Below, one piece after another: positions 1-6,489 of a DNA stretch of 28,353 nt (position 1 is the stretch's first letter; each line of letters begins with the position of its first letter). The notes under the pieces are model-generated. The model ran no database searches, had not been told where the DNA came from, and was given only the letters and a program-made list of their open reading frames with translations. This DNA comes from REEB95 sp035648735 (lineage in GTDB: Bacteria; Pseudomonadota; Alphaproteobacteria; ATCC43930; CGMCC-115725), in NCBI GenBank assembly GCA_035648735.1, contig DASRKX010000098.1, positions 1-28,353 on the forward strand. The letters are read 5' to 3'. The position numbers were made by a program, and so were the translations under genes.

Positions 1-184
1 GTTCCGGCCGGAGATCGCGGCGCTGCTCATGGCGCGCGACGCGGCCATCGTCGCCTTCCGCCAGAAGCACCGCAGCCGAGTGCATGTGCTCGAGGACCGT
101 CGGCTCGAGATTGCGTCCTGGGCGCCGCTCGACATCGACGCTCAGCGCGGCCGCGTCGACGCGGCGCTGCGTCATTCGGTTTGA
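1..184 (+). CDS. C-terminal fragment of an unidentified protein
   Basis: An open frame enters from the left edge (first full codon at position 2) and ends at TGA 182-184, giving about 60 residues. The codons are strongly G/C-ending like the rest of the chromosome, and the peptide is rich in Arg and Ala with a plausible amphipathic helix (PEIAALLMARDAAIVAF). It ends 10 bp before the convergent stop of the small secreted-protein gene, which suits a real gene end. I do not recognise the family, and the N-terminus and any catalytic domain lie outside the window. Confidence 0.5.
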   Translation, partial: FRPEIAALLMARDAAIVAFRQKHRSRVHVLEDRRLEIASWAPLDIDAQRGRVDAALRHSV

Positions 185-194
185 GCGGTCGCGT

Positions 195-455
195 CTAGTG
201 GGATTGGACGGCCGGGCCGTCTTCGGTCGGCAGGCCGTTGGAGCGGAGGCAGGCGCGACGGTAATTTTCGCGCTGCGCATTGCCCTGAGGCGTGTAGTCG
301 GGGAATTTCAGGAACGCTTTGCGCGCGCAATCGCTCGCCGCATGCCATTTGACGTCGCTGTCCCGCTGCTCGGCGCCGCTGGCGAATGCCGGCGCCGCGA
401 TGGCGAGCGACAGGACGGACAGCAGGATAAGGACGAAAACGCGAACCGGCTTCAT
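195..455 (-). CDS. small secreted protein with a paired-cysteine domain
   Basis: An 86-residue protein starting at ATG 455. It has a classical Sec signal peptide: basic MKPVR, a hydrophobic core (VFVLILLSVLSLAIA) and a likely cleavage after AFA or FAS near residue 26. The mature part is about 60 residues with two cysteines at positions 43 and 69, suggesting one periplasmic disulfide, and a compact stretch of the form CARKAF-KFPDYTPQGNAQRE. A longer upstream start in the same frame exists but would run back through the neighbouring gene, so the signal-peptide ATG is chosen. Its ATG overlaps the preceding gene's stop as ATGA, implying translational coupling. No characterised family is recognised. 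The role is unknown, and location in the periplasm or outside the cell is inferred from the signal. Confidence 0.7.
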   Translation of the reverse strand: MKPVRVFVLILLSVLSLAIAAPAFASGAEQRDSDVKWHAASDCARKAFLKFPDYTPQGNAQRENYRRACLRSNGLPTEDGPAVQSH

Positions 456-799
456 GGCTTTCTCTTGGCTCCGCCGCGCCGCAACGCCGAACGCGCGGCC
501 GCCGCCAGCGGCAGGTAGATCAAATATAGCACGGCCGGCCCCAGAATGAGGAGAATCGACTTCGCCTGCTCGCGGCGCAGCAGAATCTGCGCTTCGGCCG
601 CCGCCTCGGCGAGGCAGGTCCCCGCGGTGGGGCCCAGGCGCTCGTCGCAGGTGTCTTCGATGTATTCGTTCACCGTCACCAACCGATCGTCCACCCGCAG
701 CGTGTCCTTGAACTGCGGGTAAAGCCGCACCGTCATCGCCGTCATCCACAGCGCGAGCAGTAGCGCGGCATAGGGCAGGATGCGGACCGGGCTCGGCAT
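452..799 (-). CDS. small two-TM membrane protein with a periplasmic cysteine pair
   Basis: A 115-residue protein with a hydrophobic N-terminal segment (about residues 8-26, LPYAALLLALWMTAMTV) and a second near residues 81-101 (ILLILGPAVLYLIYLPLAAAA), followed by a basic tail (RSALRRGGAKRKP). By the positive-inside rule the tail is cytoplasmic and the roughly 50-residue loop is periplasmic. That loop carries two cysteines in DTCDERLGPTAGTC, a likely disulfide. The start lies one base after the stop of the FAD monooxygenase gene, and the end overlaps the next gene by 4 nt, so the three genes are probably cotranscribed. I recognise no named family. A partner role with the secreted protein encoded downstream is an inference from coupling and shared topology. 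Confidence 0.7.
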   Translation of the reverse strand: MPSPVRILPYAALLLALWMTAMTVRLYPQFKDTLRVDDRLVTVNEYIEDTCDERLGPTAGTCLAEAAAEAQILLRREQAKSILLILGPAVLYLIYLPLAAAARSALRRGGAKRKP

Positions 800-800
800 G

Positions 801-2006
801 TCAGGCGATGGCGGCGGCGTGGCGCACGCTCCAGATCATCGAGCTCTTGATCAGATATTCCCGGTGGCGCGCGCGGTCGGCGGCGACGGCGCGCAGCTCG
901 GCGAAGCGCTCAGCGCGCTTTTGCGGATCGCGCTCCTCCAACAGCTGCTTGTTGCGGATCGACTGCGCCTGGACGAATTCGATGTTGGCGGCGCGCCGCT
1001 GGCGCACGTATTTGTCGAGCAGACCGTCCTCCGCCTCGCGCTTCCATACCGGGCCGAGCTTCTCCGCCAGGTTGAAAGCGCCGTGCAGCGCGCCGTTGAG
1101 GCCGAAGGCGCCCAGCGGATTGTTCAAATGCGCGGCGTCGCCGACCAGCAGCATGCGGCCGTTGCGGAAATTGGCCGCCACGCGCTGATGCACGCGATAG
1201 GTCGATTTGTGCTCGATGCCGTAAGGTCGGTCCCAGGGCAGGAAATTCTGCAGCGATTTTTCGACGAAGCCGGCGTCGAGCACCTCTTCCTCGGGCACCT
1301 TGGCGTCGGTCGGGAACAGCACGCGCCACAATCCAGGCGGCCCCTCATGCGGCATCTTGAAGATCGCCGACCAATCGACCGGGTCCGAGACATAGGCGTT
1401 CATGGTGAAGCCCTCGGGCGCCAGGTCGCGGTCGATGCCGACGACAAGAAAGCGCTCGGGCCAGGTGAAGCCCTCGAAGGCGACCTGCATGGCATGGCGC
1501 ACCGGGCTGCGTCCGCCATCGGCGCCGACCAGATAACTACCCCGGATAATCTCGACGCCGGCCGGCGTCTCGACCCGCGCGGCGACGCCGTCTTCATCCT
1601 GCGTCGCGTCGATGAAGCGGTGGGCAAACCGCGGCTTGCCGCCGAGTCTTTCGAAACGTCTCAGCAGCAGCGGCGTGAGCTTGAACTGCTCGCAATGGAA
1701 GCGGAACGGGTAGGGCGTCAGATCGGCGATCAGCGACAGGTCCCATTCGACGATGGGGCCGTGCGCGCGATCGCGAATCTGCCAGCGCGACACGCGGTAG
1801 CCCTGCGCCAGGAAGTCCTGTCCGACGCCGATGCGGTCAAGCATCTCCATGGTCGGGGGATGGAAGCTGCCGGCGCGCAGATCACGCGGCAGCTTGGCTT
1901 CGGCTTCGAGCACGATGCTCTCGACACCTTGCAGCGCCAGGATCGTGGCCAGCGCCAAGCCGGCGGGGCCGCCGCCGACGATGATGATGGGCAGGCGCGC
2001 CGCCAT
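801..2006 (-). CDS. FAD-dependent monooxygenase (FAD_binding_3 / aromatic hydroxylase type)
   Basis: A 401-residue flavoprotein of the group A monooxygenase superfamily (PheA/TfdB and UbiH relatives), which use FAD and NAD(P)H to insert one oxygen atom into an aromatic or similar substrate. The N-terminal Rossmann motif GGGPAG is at residues 11-16, the DG motif GADGGRS at 161-167, and the GD motif GDAAHLNNPLG begins at about residue 289, followed by GLNGALHGAFNLAEKL. The C-terminus is a short Arg-rich helical tail, not the thioredoxin-like domain of phenol hydroxylases. The start at ATG 2006 is preceded by TAAAGGAG with good spacing. No aromatic catabolism or quinone genes surround it. The substrate is unknown, and the two following small membrane and secreted genes are probably in the same operon. 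Confidence 0.9.
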   Translation of the reverse strand: MAARLPIIIVGGGPAGLALATILALQGVESIVLEAEAKLPRDLRAGSFHPPTMEMLDRIGVGQDFLAQGYRVSRWQIRDRAHGPIVEWDLSLIADLTPYPFRFHCEQFKLTPLLLRRFERLGGKPRFAHRFIDATQDEDGVAARVETPAGVEIIRGSYLVGADGGRSPVRHAMQVAFEGFTWPERFLVVGIDRDLAPEGFTMNAYVSDPVDWSAIFKMPHEGPPGLWRVLFPTDAKVPEEEVLDAGFVEKSLQNFLPWDRPYGIEHKSTYRVHQRVAANFRNGRMLLVGDAAHLNNPLGAFGLNGALHGAFNLAEKLGPVWKREAEDGLLDKYVRQRRAANIEFVQAQSIRNKQLLEERDPQKRAERFAELRAVAADRARHREYLIKSSMIWSVRHAAAIA

Positions 2007-2029
2007 CTAATTCTCCTTTACCGGGGAGG

Positions 2030-2059
2030 ATCAGACTAGGCGGCGCCCCGCGGTGTCAA
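2030..2059 (-). promoter_or_regulatory. candidate sigma70-type promoter of the monooxygenase operon
   Basis: On the minus strand TTGACA (2059-2054) is followed after 18 bp by TCTGAT (2035-2030, four of six matches to TATAAT). The expected transcription start is about 15-20 nt ahead of ATG 2006, leaving a very short leader that still contains the TAAAGGAG ribosome-binding site (2013-2020). The perfect -35 box in a GC-rich 100-bp gap is suggestive; the -10 box is weak. Confidence 0.4.
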
Positions 2060-2106
2060 CGCGCTTTTCGGGATTTTCTCGCCGATTTTCGCGATTTGTC
2101 GGCCGT

Positions 2107-2757
2107 CTACATCGGCGGCTTGACGCCGTTCTTCTCGGCGTTGATGCGCAGAGCGGTCAGCGAGCCGTCGGGGTGGGGCGCCGCCGCGATCATCACCGCC
2201 TTGCCCGGCTTCAGCAAACCGACATCGCCCGGCCCGTAGGTAACGATCGGTGTCTTCGGTCCGACCACCACCACGGCGGTTTGGCCCTTGTAGACCACGG
2301 TCAACGTGATGCCGTGCACGGATCTGACGACGCCTTGGACGGTGGCATTGGTCATCAGGCTGTTGGGCGCCAGGTCGTAGGGAAACTGGCCCTCGCCCAG
2401 GCCGCGCATCCGTTCGGGCAAGATGTGAACCTCGAGGGCATGCAGCTTGCCGTCCTTGCCCGGCACCGAGGTCGAAGCGACATAATCGCCCGGCTTGATG
2501 TCGGAGAGTTTCCGGCGAAGGACCGCGCGCACGTCGACATTGGGCGCCAGGGCAACGACGACCGTCTTACCCTCGCGGGTGCGGACGGTAAGAAGGTTGC
2601 CGTCGAGCTTCCGGACGCTGCCACGCAAATTGATCGGCCGCGCTTGCGGCGCCGGCGCTTGTGCCTGAGGCGCGGCTGCCGGCGGCACCGGCGGCGGAGT
2701 CTGCGTGCAGGCGGTCAAGGCCGCCGCCGCGAGCGCGATAACGAAACATGGACGCAT
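2107..2757 (-). CDS. lipoprotein with two tandem DUF5666-like units
   Basis: A 216-residue protein. It starts at ATG 2757 because GGGGAGG lies just upstream and a lipoprotein signal follows at once (hydrophobic core, lipobox LTAC with Cys17). A longer in-frame start would reach into pssA. After a Pro/Ala/Gln linker (about 18-41) come two similar beta-rich units of about 70 residues: residues 45-114 (GSVRKLDGNLLTV, KPGDYVAST, DGKLHALEV) and 142-212 (GVVRSVHGITLTV, KPGKAVMIA, DGSLTALRI). This pattern resembles DUF5666/OB-fold proteins. The protein is presumably anchored in the envelope. No enzymatic residues are evident, and its molecular role is unknown. Confidence 0.75.
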   Translation of the reverse strand: MRPCFVIALAAAALTACTQTPPPVPPAAAPQAQAPAPQARPINLRGSVRKLDGNLLTVRTREGKTVVVALAPNVDVRAVLRRKLSDIKPGDYVASTSVPGKDGKLHALEVHILPERMRGLGEGQFPYDLAPNSLMTNATVQGVVRSVHGITLTVVYKGQTAVVVVGPKTPIVTYGPGDVGLLKPGKAVMIAAAPHPDGSLTALRINAEKNGVKPPM

Positions 2758-2830
2758 CGATTCCTCCCCTGGGTGAGGCCGCGCTTCTAGCACGGCGTCG
2801 CCCGGCAGCCTCATCACAGCCGCTTGAGCG

Positions 2831-3631
2831 TCAGGGCGTCGGCGGAAAGCGCTGTTCGCGGGGTCCGCGCAGCTCGGCGGCGGCGCGGCGCAGGCGGGCA
2901 TAGGAGCGGATGCTGAACGCGAAGGAGACGAGATAAAGCCCGCCCAGGATCAGCAGCGTGATCCAGGGCTCGGTGGTGAGGAAGGCGGCCATGGCGCCGA
3001 TCACCAGCAGCATCGGCAATACCCATTCGCGCGGGATGCGGAAGCTCTTGAAGGAGAAGGTCGGCACGCGGCTTACCATCAGCGCCGCCACCGCCGCCAG
3101 CACCGCGCCGTTCAGATAGGGCGAGCGGAAGAAATCCCATCCGCTCTCGAAAGAGCAGAACATCGGCAGCATGACGAGCATGGCCGCCGCCGGCGCCGGC
3201 ACGCCGGTGAAGAAATTATAGGCGTAGGGCGGCAGTTCGGCGCCGATCTGCGTGTTGAACCGCGCCAGCCGGAGCGCGCAGCACACGGTGAAGAGCAGCG
3301 CGAGCGCCCAGCCGACGCCGTGCAGCGCGATCATCGTCCAGACGTAGAGCAGGATCGCGGGGGCCACGCCGAAGCTGACGAAATCCGACAATGAATCGAG
3401 TTCGGCGCCGAAACTCGTGGCGCCTTTCAGCAGCCGCGCGATGCGGCCGTCGATGCCGTCGAGCACGGCGGCGACGATGATCGCGGCGCTCGCCCCCTCG
3501 AAGCGGTCGAGCAGCGCCAGCCGGATCGCCGTCATGCCGGCGCAGAGCGCCAGCAGCGTCAGGATGTTCGGGATCATGCGGTTAAGCGACAAGCCGCCGA
3601 TCGGCCGGACGCGCGGGCGCTTCAATGCCAT
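2831..3631 (-). CDS. pssA: CDP-diacylglycerol--serine O-phosphatidyltransferase
   Basis: A 266-residue integral membrane enzyme that condenses CDP-diacylglycerol with L-serine to give phosphatidylserine. It carries the CDP-alcohol phosphatidyltransferase signature DG-x2-AR-x8-G-x3-D-x3-D: Asp58, Gly59, Asp61, Arg66, Asp79 and Asp83 are all present. Several hydrophobic segments follow, including LLFTVCCALRLARFNTQIG, and a C-terminal helix pair. ATG 3631 is chosen because it lies 16 nt after the psd stop; the longer frame to 3700 would overlap psd by about 50 nt and adds non-family residues. It is the second gene of psd-pssA, the usual alphaproteobacterial pairing, so the product of PssA feeds its neighbour Psd. 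Confidence 0.96.
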   Translation of the reverse strand: MALKRPRVRPIGGLSLNRMIPNILTLLALCAGMTAIRLALLDRFEGASAAIIVAAVLDGIDGRIARLLKGATSFGAELDSLSDFVSFGVAPAILLYVWTMIALHGVGWALALLFTVCCALRLARFNTQIGAELPPYAYNFFTGVPAPAAAMLVMLPMFCSFESGWDFFRSPYLNGAVLAAVAALMVSRVPTFSFKSFRIPREWVLPMLLVIGAMAAFLTTEPWITLLILGGLYLVSFAFSIRSYARLRRAAAELRGPREQRFPPTP

Positions 3632-3647
3632 GTCGCTGCGTCCCGGT

Positions 3648-4334
3648 TCATTGAACCAGACCCTGCCGCACGCCTTCGGCGGCGTGACGGTCGGCGACAA
3701 TGGTCTCGCCGCCGACCATGCGTTGCCCCGCGAGCGCGAAACACGGCCAGTCGAGCGGCAGGTAGATGTCGGTGCGGCTGCCGAAGCGGATAAGCCCGAG
3801 ATGCTGCCCGGCCGCGACCGCCTGGCCCTCGTTGAGCGCGCAGACGATGCGCCGCGCGATCAATCCGGCGATCTGCACCACGGCGATGTCCGGACCCGCT
3901 TCGGTCGTGATCCGGATCGCCATGCGCTCGTTGTCGCTGCTCGCCTTGTCGAGCGCGGCGTTGACGAACTTGCCCTTGCGATAGGCCAGCTTGACCACCT
4001 GGCCGGCCATCGGCACGCGGTTCATATGCACGTCGAAGACCGAGAGGAAGATGGCGATGCGGCGCATCGGCGCGTCGCCCATGCCGAGCTCGGGCGGCGG
4101 CGCCGCCTCGTCGACGAAAGTGACGATCCCGTCGGCGGGCGCCACGACCAGGCCATCGCGCTGCGGCGTGACGCGCCACGGATTGCGGAAGAAGGTGACG
4201 CACCACAGCGTCAGGAACAGGCCGAGCCAGCCCAAGGGGCGCGCGATCCAGAACAGGATCAGCGTGACCACGGCGAAGATGGCGATGAATCGCCAGCCCG
4301 CGGGATGGATGGGCGGCAAGGCGCGGCGCCACAT
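3648..4334 (-). CDS. psd: phosphatidylserine decarboxylase proenzyme
   Basis: A 228-residue short-form (PSD-A type) decarboxylase converting phosphatidylserine to phosphatidylethanolamine. It has an N-terminal membrane-associated hydrophobic region (about residues 14-47), APADG at 65-69, FLSVFDVHMNRVP at 96-108, and the self-cleavage site in RFGSRTD, where the bond Gly185-Ser186 would be cut so that Ser186 becomes the pyruvoyl group. ATG 4334 is preceded by GAGGAGG about 9 nt upstream. The longer frame to 4517 would run into the upstream gene and is rejected. It is followed after 16 nt by pssA. A 64-bp gap separates it from the large VWA-like gene upstream, so separate transcription is possible. 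Confidence 0.96.
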   Translation of the reverse strand: MWRRALPPIHPAGWRFIAIFAVVTLILFWIARPLGWLGLFLTLWCVTFFRNPWRVTPQRDGLVVAPADGIVTFVDEAAPPPELGMGDAPMRRIAIFLSVFDVHMNRVPMAGQVVKLAYRKGKFVNAALDKASSDNERMAIRITTEAGPDIAVVQIAGLIARRIVCALNEGQAVAAGQHLGLIRFGSRTDIYLPLDWPCFALAGQRMVGGETIVADRHAAEGVRQGLVQ

Positions 4335-4398
4335 GGGGAAAGCCTCCTCAGGCGCGGAACCTAGCAAAAAACCAGGCAGCGCGCCCACAAGATCGGCG

Positions 4399-6489
4399 TC
4401 AGCGCCCCTCTCGTCGCCACGCCAAAACCAGTAGCCCCAAAGCGAGGATGAGGGCCAGCGCCCCCGGTAGCAGCGGCGTCTCGCCGACGCCCGTGACGAC
4501 ATAATCGCCATTGGCACGAAGGCCGAGCCAGCCGCGCCCGGCTGCTATGCGCTCGGGCGCGACGCGGCGGATGTCCGGCACGCTGCCCGGCCCGACCCAG
4601 AACACGCCGCCGCCCGACGCGGCCACGTCGGGCTTCACCTTCTCGTCGCTGGTGCGCACGTCGGACATCTCGATCGGGTTGAGCGATCCCGCGGCGGCGA
4701 GCGCGGTGCGGGTGCCGTCGGTGACGCGGTAGAGGCCGCTTTCGCTGACCGGTATAGCCACGCCGCTGCGCCCGCCGCGCTGCGGCGCAAGCGTCAGGGT
4801 CTGGCTGCGCCCATCGGGCAGCGTCACCTCGACCGGATGGTCGTCGGGTGCCAGCGATTGCTTGGTGATAACCAGGCGGTTGCCCTCGACCGCGGCGCGC
4901 AGATCATTCTCCTCGAGATCGGGCTCCTTCATCAGCCAGTAGACGATGCGGCGCAGCAGCTCGGCCTGCGGGCCGCCGCCCTCGAAGCCGCGCGTCCACA
5001 GCCACATCTCGTCCGACAGAAGCTGCGCCACGCGACCCTTGTCGACGCGGTCGAGCACGAGCAGCGGATGGCCCTGATAGCCGGTCATGATGGTCGATCC
5101 GCGGTGCGGCTGGGCGTCGACGTCGCGGAACCAGCGGCCCCAGCGCGGCGCCTGCGCCGGATCGTCGGGCAGGCCTGGCAAATCCTCGGTCACCGGGTGG
5201 CGTCGGCCGACATCGCTGACCCGCGGCACGAAGCCTTCCTCGAAGATGTTGCCGGTCGGCTCCGCGGGCAATATGGCCCCAAGGGGCGTTCGGTAGAGGC
5301 TCAGCGACGTGCCGAAGGACGGGCCGGCGGCTTCGAGAAGCGCGCCGCCGTTGCGCACGTAAGTGGCGATGTTCTCGAGATAGGCCTGGGGCAGCACGCT
5401 GCGCTGCCGGTAGCGGTCGAAGATGATGAGGTCGAACTCGTCGATCTTGACGTCGAACAGCTCGCGGATCGGGAAGGCGATGAGCGACAGCTCGCGGATC
5501 GGCGTGCCGTCCTGCTTCTCGGGCGGGCGCAGGATGGTGAAATGGATGAGATCGACCGACGGATCGGATTTGAGGATGTTGCGCCAGCTGCGCTCGCCCT
5601 GATGCGGCTCGCCCGAGACTAGCAGCACCTTCAGCCGGTCGCGCACGCCGTTGATGACGAAGGCGGCGCGATTGTTGTCGAGCGTCAGTTCGTGCGGCCC
5701 CGCATCGATCTCGAGCTCGACCACGTTCGGGCCGCCATGGTCGATCGGAATCGTGATCGGCAGATCGCGGCCGACCGGCACGCTGCGGATGGTCGGCAGC
5801 CCGCCATCCTTGCGGATGGTGAGCCGCGCCTCGCCGGAGGGCTGCTTCGCAGCCTCCGGCAGATCCTCGACCCGGACGGTCAGCTGCACGTCCTTGCCGA
5901 CCAGGCCGAATTTCGGCGCGTCCTTGATCGCCAGCCGGCGGTCGGCCTCGCCCGGCTGGCCGGTAAGAAGGACGTGCAGGGGCGCGTCGAAGGCGAGCCG
6001 GTCGGGCGGCGGCATGTCGTGGATCTGGCCGTCGCTGATGATGATGGCGCCGGCGATGCGCTGGCGCGGCACGTCGGCGAGCGCGCGGCTGAGCGCGGTG
6101 TAGAGCTGTGTGCCCTGATCGGCGAGCGCTGCGGCTTCGTCGGGCGCGCCGGCATGCACGACACGCACCTCGAGATCGTTGAAGCGCCGCAGCCGGTCGG
6201 TCACCGCCTGGAGCGCTTCCTCGGCATAGCGCCGGCGGTCGCCGATCCGCATCGACGGCGATTCGTCCACGACCACCGCGGCGACGTCGTGCTGCGGGCT
6301 GCGCGTTTCCTCGACCAGGGCCGGATTGACCGCGATCACCCCCAGCGCGATCACCGCCAAGAGCCGCAGCCAAATCCCGCGCGCGCGGCGCCACAACCCG
6401 AATCCCAACAGCAGCGCGGCGGCGGCGGCAAACGCCGTGATCCCCCACCACGGCAGCAACGGCGATGCGGCGATGCTCCAGCCGGTCAT
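4399..6489 (-). CDS. membrane protein with VWA-like and GATase1-like domains (MoxR cluster)
   Basis: A 696-residue protein. Two N-terminal TM helices (about 15-33 and 41-55) precede a VWA-like domain with an intact MIDAS start, DESPS, at residues 75-79. Beta-rich middle segments follow, then a class I glutamine-amidotransferase-like fold (from LKVLLVSGEPHQGE to YVRNGGALLEAAGPSFG) with no convincing catalytic Cys-His pair. A single TM helix and basic tail close the protein (LALILALGLLVLAWRREGR). The topology places the large domains in the periplasm. Its ATG overlaps the stop of the DUF4159 gene as ATGA, so it is translationally coupled as the last gene of the moxR-DUF58-DUF4159 cluster. Homologues are common in Alphaproteobacteria but uncharacterised. 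A role in assembling or monitoring an envelope complex is inference. Confidence 0.85.
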   Translation of the reverse strand: MTGWSIAASPLLPWWGITAFAAAAALLLGFGLWRRARGIWLRLLAVIALGVIAVNPALVEETRSPQHDVAAVVVDESPSMRIGDRRRYAEEALQAVTDRLRRFNDLEVRVVHAGAPDEAAALADQGTQLYTALSRALADVPRQRIAGAIIISDGQIHDMPPPDRLAFDAPLHVLLTGQPGEADRRLAIKDAPKFGLVGKDVQLTVRVEDLPEAAKQPSGEARLTIRKDGGLPTIRSVPVGRDLPITIPIDHGGPNVVELEIDAGPHELTLDNNRAAFVINGVRDRLKVLLVSGEPHQGERSWRNILKSDPSVDLIHFTILRPPEKQDGTPIRELSLIAFPIRELFDVKIDEFDLIIFDRYRQRSVLPQAYLENIATYVRNGGALLEAAGPSFGTSLSLYRTPLGAILPAEPTGNIFEEGFVPRVSDVGRRHPVTEDLPGLPDDPAQAPRWGRWFRDVDAQPHRGSTIMTGYQGHPLLVLDRVDKGRVAQLLSDEMWLWTRGFEGGGPQAELLRRIVYWLMKEPDLEENDLRAAVEGNRLVITKQSLAPDDHPVEVTLPDGRSQTLTLAPQRGGRSGVAIPVSESGLYRVTDGTRTALAAAGSLNPIEMSDVRTSDEKVKPDVAASGGGVFWVGPGSVPDIRRVAPERIAAGRGWLGLRANGDYVVTGVGETPLLPGALALILALGLLVLAWRREGR

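Noticed and set aside
4335..4398. Terminator between the VWA-like gene and psd
   Set aside because: A T6 run is present on the minus strand, but no stable stem precedes it.
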